A DNA stretch of 64,000 bases from Alkaliphilus sp. B6464 (GTDB lineage Bacteria; Bacillota; Clostridia; Peptostreptococcales; Natronincolaceae), in contig NZ_CP058557.1 of the NCBI RefSeq assembly GCF_018141165.1, positions 2,294,001-2,358,000 on the forward strand. Reading direction: 5' to 3'. Shown here piece after piece: positions 57,246-64,000 of this stretch (the first letter of the stretch is position 1; the number at the start of each line of letters is the position of its first letter). The notes under the pieces were generated by a model. That model searched no databases and had not been told where the DNA came from. It worked only from the letters and a program-made list of their open reading frames with translations. Made by a program: the position numbers and the translations under genes.

Positions 57246-58001
57246 ATGGATCAACAAATACATAAAAAAATTGATGAAGTTACATTATGGTTAAGAGAAC
57301 AGGTAAATAATGCTGGGGCTAAAGGACTTGCTGTTGGAATTTCTGGGGGAATAGATTCAGCTGTTGTTGCTTGCTTAATCAAAAAAGCTTTCCCTAACAA
57401 TTCTTTAGGAATAATACTGCCTATTAAGAGTGATAAAAAAGATATAGAAGATGGAATTTTAAGCGCGAAGGCTTGTAATATTGATTATTTTGAAGTTGAT
57501 TTAGAAGAAGAACATAATGGAATTATGGCTAAGGTAACAGAACAATTAAACGGTAAAGGTAAATTTAACAACGGTACCAAAAGGGCAACGGATTCTAATT
57601 TAAGAGCAAGGCTAAGGATGAGTACCCTTTATGCAATTGCTAATAATTTAAATTACTTAGTAGTAGGTACAGACAATGCAGCAGAGTTATATACAGGATA
57701 TTTTACTAAGTATGGGGATGGTGGTGTAGATCTTCTGCCTATAGCTTCATTGAAAAAGTATGAAGTATATGAATGGGCTAAAGCACTAGGTGTTCCTAAG
57801 GAAGTTATTGAAAAGCAACCATCAGCTGGATTATGGGAAGGGCAAACCGATGAGCAGGAAATGGGCACAACATATGAACATATTGATTCTTTTTTAGATG
57901 GTAAATCTATACCAGAAAAAGACTTAGTAATTATTGAAAGACTACATAAAAATTCTGATCATAAAAGAACAACTCCGCCATCGCCGAACTTGGATAAATA
58001 A
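57246..58001 (+). CDS. nadE: NAD synthetase, ammonia-dependent
   Basis: Makes NAD from deamido-NAD, ATP and ammonia. 251 residues, with PP-loop SGGIDSAVVACL near residue 34, NLRARLRMSTLYAIAN near 120, VVGTDNAAELYTGYFTKYGDGGVDLLPI near 138 and the terminal HKRTTPPSP. No amidase domain, so ammonia serves as donor. AAAGGAGAC precedes ATG 57246. Confidence 0.96.
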   Translation: MDQQIHKKIDEVTLWLREQVNNAGAKGLAVGISGGIDSAVVACLIKKAFPNNSLGIILPIKSDKKDIEDGILSAKACNIDYFEVDLEEEHNGIMAKVTEQLNGKGKFNNGTKRATDSNLRARLRMSTLYAIANNLNYLVVGTDNAAELYTGYFTKYGDGGVDLLPIASLKKYEVYEWAKALGVPKEVIEKQPSAGLWEGQTDEQEMGTTYEHIDSFLDGKSIPEKDLVIIERLHKNSDHKRTTPPSPNLDK

Positions 58002-58099
58002 ATTGCATACTTCACCAAGTTATGCTAAAATTTTTTTAGAAATCATATATTAAATGAAGCAGTATTGCTTCACCACAGCTTAATTAAGGAGATGGAATT

Positions 58100-58819
58100 A
58101 TGGGAAGAATCGGTAACATTATCGATAGAAAATCAAAGCAAGATGCTAAGAAGGCAAAAATATATACTAAACTAGCACGGTTAATTACTGTAGCTGCTCG
58201 TGAAGGTGGCGGAGATATAGAGTATAATGCAGCTTTGAAAAATGCTATTGATAAGGCAAAGCTTCAAAATATGCCTAACGATAATATTGATAGAGCTATA
58301 AAAAAGGGCACTGGAGAACTAGGTTCAGATCAATATGAAGAGTTTATTTACGAAGGATATGGACCAGGTGGTGTAGCTGTTATAGTTGAAGTACTTACTG
58401 ATAATAGAAATAGAACTGCAGGAGAAGTAAGACATGCCTTTGACAAAAATGGTGGAAATTTAGGATCACCAGGTTGTGTTTCCTTTATGTTTGATAGAAA
58501 AGGTCAAATAATTATTGAAAAAAATGATAATATAGATGAGGAAACACTGATGATGACAGCATTAGAAGCTGGTGCAGAAGACTTTGTATCTGAAGAAGAT
58601 GCCTATGAAATTATTACAAGGATTGAAGATTTTAACAGTGTGAAGGAAGGTCTTGAAAAAGAAAATTACACATTTATAGAAGCTAAAATTGCATATCTAC
58701 CACAGACCTTAGCACAATTACAAAGTGAAGAAGACATAAAAAAAATGAATAGGTTAATAGATATGCTTGAAGACAATGATGATGTTCAAGAAGTGCACTA
58801 CAATTGGGAACAGGCATAA
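58100..58819 (+). CDS. YebC/PmpR family protein
   Basis: 239 residues with the family order: [25 protein letters not shown], then [38 protein letters not shown], then [30 protein letters not shown] and a final [16 protein letters not shown]. The N-terminus reads GRIGN instead of the usual GHxKW of many relatives, marking a diverged branch. Its last 151 bases (58655-58805) recur at 61408-61558. GGAGATGG precedes ATG 58100. Confidence 0.92.
   Translation: MGRIGNIIDRKSKQDAKKAKIYTKLARLITVAAREGGGDIEYNAALKNAIDKAKLQNMPNDNIDRAIKKGTGELGSDQYEEFIYEGYGPGGVAVIVEVLTDNRNRTAGEVRHAFDKNGGNLGSPGCVSFMFDRKGQIIIEKNDNIDEETLMMTALEAGAEDFVSEEDAYEIITRIEDFNSVKEGLEKENYTFIEAKIAYLPQTLAQLQSEEDIKKMNRLIDMLEDNDDVQEVHYNWEQA
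58779..58805 (+). repeat. att-like direct repeat, left copy (in yebC 3' end)
   Basis: 27 bases identical to 61532-61558, the right end of a longer 151-base near-identical stretch. Confidence 0.7.
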
Positions 58820-58945
58820 AACTATTTAAATTTGAATAGTTGTTAACTTTTGTGCAGACTACTGAATAGTGATGTACATGCGGATTTTGATTAAGTAATG
58901 ATGTATACTGTTGATTACTCGGTTGGATTGTGGATGTACAAGTGG

Positions 58946-58997
58946 AACACCTTCTTATATGAATGTTTATTATTAAATATTTATGTAGGAGGGTGTT
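58946..58997 (+). promoter_or_regulatory. Hairpin covering the integrase ribosome site
   Basis: AACACCTTCTTATA (58946-58959) pairs over all 14 positions, three of them G-T, with TGTAGGAGGGTGTT (58984-58997), which includes AGGAGGG. TTTTTT follows. It can act as terminator or translation block. Confidence 0.6.
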
Positions 58998-59001
58998 TTT
59001 T

Positions 59002-59157
59002 ATGTTATTAGAAGATTGTTTAAAAGAATTTATATTTGAGCGTCAGATAAGAAAGTTATTACCAAGAACAATCAAGAGTTATACGAATAATACTGCATTA
59101 TTTATAAAATGCGAATTAAGAGCTTCGCATGAGTTTCTTTATAAAACTAACCCCTGA
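59002..59157 (+). pseudogene. Integrase (tyrosine recombinase) N-terminal fragment
   Basis: 51 residues from ATG 59002: MLLEDCLKEFIFERQIRKLL, then PRTIKSYTNNTALFIKC. This is the start of the SAM-like core-binding domain of phage-type integrases. After about residue 38 the sequence leaves the family, and it stops at 59157. No catalytic domain (R-H-R-Y) is found downstream in any frame, so the gene is broken. The gap 59158-59318 contains two small hairpins and no other gene. Confidence 0.7.
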
Positions 59158-59318
59158 ATATATCTTGTATACTCAGGTAACTTGATAGTCATATATAAAT
59201 ATTCCATGAAAAGCAATTAACTTAAGCAGGATTATTAAACTGTTAAGAGAACTATTTTACATATATAAACATATTTATAAACATATTTTATTTCTATCAC
59301 AAAAATTGGAGGAAAAAC

Positions 59319-59765
59319 ATGTTTGAGGTTAGAAGAATTAAGCCAGAAATGACTTACAGTATTAGACATAGTGTTCTACGTCCACACCAGGCAATTGAAG
59401 ACTGTAAATATGATACAGACAATGAAGACAACGCATTTCATGTTGGAGCATTCTATCAAGGAAAGCTGATAAGTGTTGCATCATTTTGTATCGAAAAGCA
59501 TCCTAATTTTCCTATTGAAAAACAATATCGATTAAGAGCGATGGCAACTCTGGATGATTTTCGAAAGTTAGGAGCTGGAAGGTTAGTGGTTAACTACGCT
59601 GAAAATTTAATAAAAGAACAGGGCGTTAACTTTTTATGGTGCAAAGGAAGGACTACTGTGCAAGAATATTATAGTAAATTAGGTTTTAAAGTACACGGTG
59701 AAGTATTTGATTATCCGCCTATTGGACCCCATATCATTATGTATAAAAAAATTAGGCTTTATTAA
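59319..59765 (+). CDS. GNAT family N-acetyltransferase
   Basis: 148 residues. The N-terminal part is MFEVRRIKPEMTYSIRHSVLRPHQ, a start shared with small acetyltransferases. The acetyl-CoA-binding region is YRLRAMATLDDFRKLGAGRLVVNYAENL, and a C-terminal YYSKLGFKVHGEVFDYPPIGPHIIM follows. GGAGGAAA precedes ATG 59319. It lies in the island flanked by the yebC repeats. Substrate is not apparent. Confidence 0.85.
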   Translation: MFEVRRIKPEMTYSIRHSVLRPHQAIEDCKYDTDNEDNAFHVGAFYQGKLISVASFCIEKHPNFPIEKQYRLRAMATLDDFRKLGAGRLVVNYAENLIKEQGVNFLWCKGRTTVQEYYSKLGFKVHGEVFDYPPIGPHIIMYKKIRLY

Positions 59766-59959
59766 ATAAAACTGTTGAAACTGATGTAATTTGTATATAA
59801 GTTAGCTCTCATTCTTCTTAAATTGCGATAACTAAACAAGAATGTCGAAGCTTGTCTGGAAAGTAAATATTACACTATAAATAGAGACTATTTTCCTAAC
59901 GATTGTTGTTCTTAGTAAAGACGAAAAAATCTCTTTAAAAAATAAAATGTAAAATATAT

Positions 59960-59988
59960 TTGACAAAAAACGAATGCAATTATATACT
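59960..59988 (+). promoter_or_regulatory. Promoter of the membrane protein/XRE pair
   Basis: TTGACA at 59960-59965, 17-base spacer, TATACT at 59983-59988. Confidence 0.7.
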
Positions 59989-59993
59989 GTAAT

Positions 59994-60011
59994 TGTAAAA
60001 GATGTTTTACA
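59994..60011. promoter_or_regulatory. Operator-like inverted repeat
   Basis: TGTAAAA-GATG-TTTTACA just after the promoter; a further TGTAAAA lies at 59949, ahead of the -35 box. A likely autoregulatory site for the XRE protein. The stretch 59766-59959 holds nothing else I recognise. Confidence 0.55.
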
Positions 60012-60028
60012 TTATAGGAGGTGTTTTT

Positions 60029-60343
60029 ATGGATTGGTTTTTCATAATATTTTCAGGCATTATTCTATGCCTGTTAATAACAATTGGATTACTGATACTA
60101 TCTTTATCTAAACAAGGAGATGAAAGAAACAGTTTTATCAAATCAAAGTCAATGTCTCAAACGTTCCTAATTATGGTAGGTTTCTTAATAATAAAGATTG
60201 GCGAATCTTTATATGTTACATTTGTAAGTGGGGGTAAAGTAGAGGGTATTAATCCGTTTATTATTTTAGCGGTAATATCTGTCGTATTCCTCATTTCTTT
60301 AATACTCAACAAAAAGAAATATGGTGATTGGAGTGCAAAATAG
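60029..60343 (+). CDS. Small three-segment membrane protein paired with an XRE regulator
   Basis: ATG 60029 (MDWFFIIFSGI, 104 residues) follows TAGGAGGTG; the frame from 60002 is longer but reads through the ribosome site. Three hydrophobic segments: FFIIFSGIILCLLITIGLLIL, TFLIMVGFLIIKIGESLY and PFIILAVISVVFLISLIL. Its end overlaps the XRE gene by 11 bases. The pairing of a small membrane protein with a 66-residue regulator of this type is common in Firmicutes; function unknown. Confidence 0.8.
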   Translation: MDWFFIIFSGIILCLLITIGLLILSLSKQGDERNSFIKSKSMSQTFLIMVGFLIIKIGESLYVTFVSGGKVEGINPFIILAVISVVFLISLILNKKKYGDWSAK

Positions 60344-60533
60344 AATTCAAGAACTAAGAAAAGTAAAGAAGTTGACTCAAGATGAAATTGCTAAACTATG
60401 CAATGTTTCAAGACAGACAATTAATGCGATAGAAAATAATAAATACGACCCTTCATTATCTCTTGCATTTGATTTAGCAAGAAGTTTAGGTACAACTGTT
60501 GATGAGTTGTTCAACGGAGGGAAAACTGATTAA
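60333..60533 (+). CDS. XRE-family helix-turn-helix regulator
   Basis: GTG 60333 gives MQNRIQELRKVKKLTQDEIA, the usual opening; the frame from ATG 60321 is less likely. 66 residues, almost all helix-turn-helix (LTQDEIAKLCNVSRQTINAIEN), with KYDPSLSLAFDLARSLGTTVDELF completing the five-helix domain. It overlaps the upstream membrane gene and may repress the pair at the 59994 dyad. Confidence 0.9.
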   Translation: MQNRIQELRKVKKLTQDEIAKLCNVSRQTINAIENNKYDPSLSLAFDLARSLGTTVDELFNGGKTD

Positions 60534-60636
60534 AGTAAAATAGCAGGGAATATTCTTAAATTAGGATAAATAAGGTAGTCCAATTAGACTACCCTATTTA
60601 GTGTACAAAATTAACAATTAAGTCTAACAGAACCAA

Positions 60637-60660
60637 AAATAAAAAGCCCCTGAGGGCTTT
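60637..60660 (-). terminator. Terminator of the truncated gene at 60727 (minus strand)
   Basis: AAAGCCC-CTGA-GGGCTTT; on the minus strand it is followed by TTTTATTTTT. The 60534-60640 stretch also holds GGTAGTC-CAATTA-GACTACC, a second hairpin. Confidence 0.75.
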
Positions 60661-60726
60661 AACTATTATTTTTTCATTTTAATTAGTTACGAATTACACA
60701 CATATTGTCGTTGTAAGGGTCTAGAT

Positions 60727-61008
60727 TTACTTAGATAACTTAAAAGAATTAAAGAAGTTGTCATAGTGATCTAAATATTCGTCAGTATCAGCATTCATGA
60801 TTTGAAGCTGGAATAATCGATTATCAACTAAAAAAATCTTGTGATAAATTGTAAGTTCCATGCCATCTTGTGAACCAGAGTATTTTAACTCCTTACCAGG
60901 GTATCCTTCAAAGGTATAGTCCTTTTCTTCAATCAGCGTACCATCAGCAGCAGCTACAGCGCTAGATACACTTTTATTTAAAAATGATGCAGAGTCCGTT
61001 GCTTCCAT
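60727..61008 (-). pseudogene. 3' fragment of a lipoprotein- or PsbP-like gene
   Basis: 93 residues ending NFFNSFKLSK. The pattern TFEGYPGKELKY...YHKIFLVDNRLFQLQIMN...FFNSFK is that of the C-terminal half of a family of small secreted proteins. In-frame coding-like sequence (QYFYVV) continues upstream of the ATG at 61008 to a TGA near 61030, and no ribosome site fits. The 5' part, with any signal peptide, is lost, so this is likely a remnant. Confidence 0.6.
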
Positions 61009-61111
61009 TACGACATAAAAATACTGTAAAATTCAGTTTTGAGTAATACGATATTTTAAATAATTATTCAATTTCGTAGTCATTACATCTAAGAAAGATG
61101 ATACCTCCTTG

Positions 61112-61407
61112 TTAATTTAGTTCTATTCTTCTGATTAAATCTTTAAAACACAATCCAATTTCAAGAATCCGTTCATCACTCAATTCAATCACTTCATTGC
61201 TATATTCGACAAACTCTAATTTTCCTAATTCAGTATAATTTGGAGCAGACTTAAATGTCTTATTAATAATTTTATTTGTGACAAGATTTATTTGAGAATA
61301 CGCACGAGGACCGTCAAGAGCGCCTGTGACAGAACCAGTAGATTTAGTCGTGGAGAAAGTAAAAACATTCCTATCTGAATTTATTGAAACATAAACCTCA
61401 TTTAAAA
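61112..61407 (-). pseudogene. 5'-truncated gene cut at the yebC junction
   Basis: An open frame on the minus strand, ending at 61112, gives LNEVYVSINSDRNVFTFSTT...LIRRIELN, protein-like and ending at a normal stop. Its upstream end runs into the duplicated yebC sequence at about 61408, where the ATG at 61426 belongs to the other strand's gene. The N-terminus has therefore been lost at the element junction. Family not recognised. Confidence 0.5.
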
Positions 61408-61575
61408 GAAAAGGAAAATTGCACATTTATAGAAGCTAAAGTTGCCTATCTAGCACAGATTTTAACACAATTACAAAATGAAGAAGATATAAAGAAAATG
61501 AATAAGTTAATAGATATGCTTGAAGACAATAATGATGTTCAAGAAGTGCACTACAATTTGGAAACAAATGAATAG
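61408..61575 (+). pseudogene. Duplicated 3' end of yebC
   Basis: 55 codons, EKENCTFIEAKVAYLAQILT to a TAG at 61573, align without gaps to residues 186-239 of the upstream YebC. By my count 43 of 54 residues are the same, and 138 of 151 bases at the DNA level. It has no start and cannot make a YebC protein. It probably is the displaced original end of the gene. Confidence 0.85.
61532..61558 (+). repeat. att-like direct repeat, right copy
   Basis: Identical to 58779-58805. Confidence 0.7.
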
Positions 61576-61592
61576 TTATTAAATAATTTACA

Positions 61593-61640
61593 CACCTTTT
61601 TGTAGATAAAATATCTTGCACAAAAAGGTGCTTTGTTCTA
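61593..61640 (+). terminator. Terminator after the yebC 3' copy
   Basis: CACCTTTTTGT and ACAAAAAGGTG around a 17-base loop, then CTTTGTTCT. Confidence 0.7.
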
Positions 61641-61782
61641 TAAATAATGAAAAATATTTTTGTAATAAATTTGTAAGAAAAATAATAAAAAAGCAGGACA
61701 ATTTTAATATATATAGAATAGTTTATATTACTAAAGAAGAACTAAAGAAGATGACTTACTTATGGGGGAGATGGTTTACATT

Positions 61783-62904
61783 TTGAAAAACAAAAATAAA
61801 TATATTATGTGTATGGCATTAGCATCCGCATTATTATCAACTACAGTTGTATCTGGTTTGGACTATAAAGCTACAATAATTGCACCTGAAACAATTGTTA
61901 GACAAGAAAAGGTTTTTGACAGCGAAGAGCTGGACAAGTTAAATATAGGAACACAAATTACTGTTAAGGAAATATTGGACAACTGGTATCGTGTAGAGTT
62001 ACCAGATGGAAAAAGTGAGGGGTGGATTTCTTCTGAAGAAGCTACTATTAATGACAGGTCTTATACTAAGAGTAGCCTGAAAAAAGGAGAAGTAACAGCT
62101 AGTGTGCTTAATGTAAGAATAGGACCATCTACTGATAATAGTATAATTAATAAGATTTATAACGGAAATATTGTTACTATTATTAATACATCGAATGGAT
62201 GGTATGAAGTTGTTCTAGATAATAATATGAAGGGATGGGTGCATTCAGACTATATTAAATTAACCTATAACCTTCCTAGTGGAAAAATAAATACTAACGC
62301 TGTTGTATTAAAAGAGCAGGCCAATAATATTTCAGCTAATGTTATATCGCTAAAAAAGGAAGAAGTAGTTTACATTAAAGGTTATAGTGATAATTGGTAT
62401 AATGTGATTACATCTAGTGATAAAGAAGGCTGGATAGAAAGTAAGTATATTACAGTTTTACTTACTGAAAAAACAAATGTAAATAGATCTGGGTCATCTA
62501 GAGAAGTATTTGATAATATAGAGTCTATTACAGAAAAATATTTAGGTAAAAAATATGTTTATGGTGCAGGTGGACCAAATAGCTTTGATTGTTCTGGTTT
62601 TTCATCATACATACTGAAAACATATTATAGTGAATATCTAAATGCAAAGGGAATTAATCAACTTCCAAGAACAGCTAGCGGTCAAGCAACAATAGGAACA
62701 TCAGTCAGCAGAGCAGATTTACAGAAGGGTGATCTTGTATTCTTCGATACTTCTGGAAAAATAGGTGACAACATAACTCATGTAGGGATATATATAGGTA
62801 ATGGGCAAATTATTCATGCATCTACATCAAAACGTCAAATTGTTAAAGACTCATTATCCGATCGTTATTATAGCAGTCGATTTATGAAAGCTGTTAGGTT
62901 ATAA
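61783..62904 (+). CDS. SH3-domain NlpC/P60 peptidoglycan endopeptidase
   Basis: Secreted wall hydrolase that cuts stem peptides. A signal peptide (YIMCMALASALLSTTVVSG) is followed by three bacterial SH3 domains: the first ends WISSEEA, the second holds VLNVRIGPSTDNSII, and the third ends EGWIESKYI. The C-terminal NlpC/P60 domain has the catalytic Cys in FDCSGF, the His in HVGIYIGNGQIIHAS, and GDLVFFDTS. The frame opens at ATG 61762; GGGGGAGATGG there points to TTG 61783 (MKNKNKYIM, 373 residues), but ATG 61762 or 61771 cannot be ruled out. Confidence 0.92.
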   Translation: MKNKNKYIMCMALASALLSTTVVSGLDYKATIIAPETIVRQEKVFDSEELDKLNIGTQITVKEILDNWYRVELPDGKSEGWISSEEATINDRSYTKSSLKKGEVTASVLNVRIGPSTDNSIINKIYNGNIVTIINTSNGWYEVVLDNNMKGWVHSDYIKLTYNLPSGKINTNAVVLKEQANNISANVISLKKEEVVYIKGYSDNWYNVITSSDKEGWIESKYITVLLTEKTNVNRSGSSREVFDNIESITEKYLGKKYVYGAGGPNSFDCSGFSSYILKTYYSEYLNAKGINQLPRTASGQATIGTSVSRADLQKGDLVFFDTSGKIGDNITHVGIYIGNGQIIHASTSKRQIVKDSLSDRYYSSRFMKAVRL

Positions 62905-62905
62905 A

Positions 62906-62949
62906 CAAAAGGAACTCCTATACAAAATTTGTATAGGAGTTCCTTTTGT
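62906..62949. terminator. Strong bidirectional terminator
   Basis: About 20 base pairs: CAAAAGGAACTCCTATAC and GTATAGGAGTTCCTTTTG, serving the NlpC gene and the convergent SLT gene. Confidence 0.92.
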
Positions 62950-62992
62950 TTAACTGGGTGATAAAAAATATTTTCTATTCTAAATAATATAA

Positions 62993-63562
62993 CTATATAA
63001 CAGTAAACTTAGAAATATTATTTAATACTTTATCTACATAACTTTCCGTTTCTTTGAATGGAGGTATGCCATTGTACTTTTCTATATTTCCAGGACCAGC
63101 ATTATATGCTGCTAAAGCTAGCTTTATATTTCCGTCATATCGGTCCATTAGTTCTCTTAGATATTTTGTTCCGCCTTCTATATTTTGTTTAGGATTCCAT
63201 ACATTTTTAACGCCGAGATGTTCTGCTGTTAATGGCATAAGCTGCATTAAACCTTTAGCACCAGCCGATGATATACTATTGGGATTAAAGCTAGATTCTA
63301 CTGAAATAACAGATTTAATAAGGGCTTGAGGAATGTTAAATTTAGTAGATGCTTCACTGATTATATGATCAAAACTATTTGAGTCATTTAAATTACTGTA
63401 GTCATTCAGGTTACCTATCTTTTCTGTCGGATTCATTTCTGTATTTAACACTTCATTAAATGAAGGTGTGTTTATTTCAAGTACATTTAGTTTTACTGGA
63501 ATCTTATTTTGAATACTCATTACTTTCTCATAAAAAATTTGATTAACCATACCTTTTAACAT
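62993..63562 (-). CDS. SLT-type lytic transglycosylase
   Basis: 189 residues. The N-terminal ~60 residues are not conserved; no clear signal peptide. The lysozyme-like SLT domain (about 66-185) has the catalytic E89 in ISVESSFNPNSIS, SAGAKGLMQLMP, and ALAAYNAGPGNIEKYNG. GGAGGAAG precedes ATG 63562 on the minus strand. It cleaves glycan strands with 1,6-anhydro ends; location is uncertain without a visible signal. Confidence 0.92.
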   Translation of the reverse strand: MLKGMVNQIFYEKVMSIQNKIPVKLNVLEINTPSFNEVLNTEMNPTEKIGNLNDYSNLNDSNSFDHIISEASTKFNIPQALIKSVISVESSFNPNSISSAGAKGLMQLMPLTAEHLGVKNVWNPKQNIEGGTKYLRELMDRYDGNIKLALAAYNAGPGNIEKYNGIPPFKETESYVDKVLNNISKFTVI

Positions 63563-63724
63563 AATCTATCTTCCTCCAAGGAATAATTTAATAATTTTAT
63601 TATATATATATTAAGACAAGTATTCAATAGACCAAAGTACCATTTATGTAGAGTACTGAAATCTAAAATAAGTAAAAGAAGGACAATCTATTCATTAAAT
63701 ATTAATAATATAGGAGGGATTATT

Positions 63725-64000
63725 GTGAGAAAATCTAGAATTGGTATACGAAAAAGGCAAAGGAGAATTAATATAGGGGTAGCTATATTCTTTCTAGTTA
63801 TTTTACCTATAACAGCTGTGGCAATTGGATCGAGGATTACTGAATGGCTGGTTATTCCTACAATTAATACTGATAATATACTAAAACCACCGAGTGATAT
63901 TCTTTTAGAAGAGAATGGAGAAGTAGAGGATGATAGTATAGAAAAAGACGTAAAGGACACAGAGGATGTAACTGAAGTTTCGGGTAAACAAGAAATAAAT
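63725..64000 (+). CDS. N-terminus of a membrane-anchored protein (runs off the window)
   Basis: GTG 63725 lies 6 bases after AGGAGGG. The first 92 residues have a basic start (RKSRIGIRKRQRRIN), one transmembrane segment (IGVAIFFLVILPITAVAIG), and then an acidic linker (EENGEVEDDSIEKDVKD). This arrangement fits a bitopic protein with a distal outer domain, such as a SPOR protein, but the domain itself is outside the window. Confidence 0.7.
   Translation, partial: MRKSRIGIRKRQRRINIGVAIFFLVILPITAVAIGSRITEWLVIPTINTDNILKPPSDILLEENGEVEDDSIEKDVKDTEDVTEVSGKQEIN

Larger units (their letters stand above)
58806..61558. mobile_element. Decayed integrative element inserted at the yebC 3' end
   Basis: A 2753-base segment lies between the two copies of the yebC 3' end. 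It starts with the N-terminal piece of a tyrosine-recombinase-like integrase near its left end and carries accessory genes: GNAT, a membrane protein with an XRE regulator, and two 5'-truncated genes. The right junction cuts through one of these. No complete integrase is left, so it should be immobile. The downstream copy has a proper terminator (61593) and probably is the original gene end. Confidence 0.6.

Noticed and set aside
61108-61426. A complete 104-residue gene on the minus strand
   Set aside because: Its first codons overlap the antisense of the duplicated yebC end and there is no ribosome site, so it was treated as truncated.

Overview
The window is a chromosomal segment of a low-GC, Gram-positive, endospore-forming anaerobe of the class Clostridia. 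Evidence: AT-rich genes with strong AGGAGG-type ribosome binding sites; the sporulation block spoIIAA-spoIIAB-sigF-spoVA; a phosphotransbutyrylase; rubrerythrin; a T-box in front of argS; and an rRNA-tRNA operon of Firmicutes type. An Alkaliphilus/Natronincola-like lineage is my best guess, from gene content and order and the 16S text, but I could not run a database comparison.

Layout. 0-10 kb: housekeeping and redox genes (rubrerythrin, two FAD flavoproteins, an L,D-transpeptidase, typA, mutS2, a DUF523 protein). 10.5-19.7 kb: T-box-controlled argS, a divergent ADP-ribosylglycohydrolase-like protein, a zinc-phospholipase-C-like protein, a cobalamin-type radical SAM protein with a membrane protein and a TPR protein, and phosphate butyryltransferase. 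19.9-28.0 kb: one rRNA operon (16S, tRNA-Ala, 23S, 5S) followed by 23 more tRNAs and a strong terminator. 28.1-37.3 kb: an exonuclease-like protein, an S-layer homology protein, a UvrD-type helicase, asparaginase with a structured leader or small RNA upstream, a LUD protein, an orphan amino-acid-binding lipoprotein and a cyclic-2,3-diphosphoglycerate-synthetase-like GTPase. 37.5-42.7 kb: the cysteine desulfurase/ThiI pair, molybdopterin genes moaC and mogA, small enzymes and tag. 43.0-48.6 kb: spoIIA and spoVA clusters with two small unrecognised genes inside. 48.6-58.8 kb: a class A penicillin-binding protein, a YunB-like protein, hflX, a HEAT protein, a degenerate Nudix protein, a YigZ protein, a split TauE/SafE transporter, nadE and yebC. 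58.8-61.6 kb: a small decayed island (integrase fragment, acetyltransferase, membrane protein/XRE pair, two truncated genes) bounded by a second copy of the 3' end of yebC. 61.7-64 kb: an SH3-NlpC/P60 hydrolase, a lytic transglycosylase and the start of a membrane protein.

How the genes work together. SpoIIAA/SpoIIAB control sigma-F in the forespore, the SpoVA proteins carry dipicolinic acid, and YunB, the L,D-transpeptidase, PBP and NlpC/P60 and SLT enzymes fit cell-wall and spore work. The desulfurase feeds ThiI for 4-thiouridine in tRNA, next to a large tRNA array.

Most notable points: (1) the 2.75-kb island flanked by a 151-bp, roughly 91% identical duplication of the yebC 3' end, which looks like an integrative element that replaces the end of its target gene; (2) five copies of a structured ~60-nt spacer element inside the 5S-tRNA array, with base changes that keep pairing; (3) an unassigned ~117-nt promoter-to-terminator RNA upstream of asparaginase; (4) a small unlisted gene between spoVAB and spoVAC. 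Many start codons were moved from the longest open frame to the one that fits a Shine-Dalgarno sequence; each entry says so.
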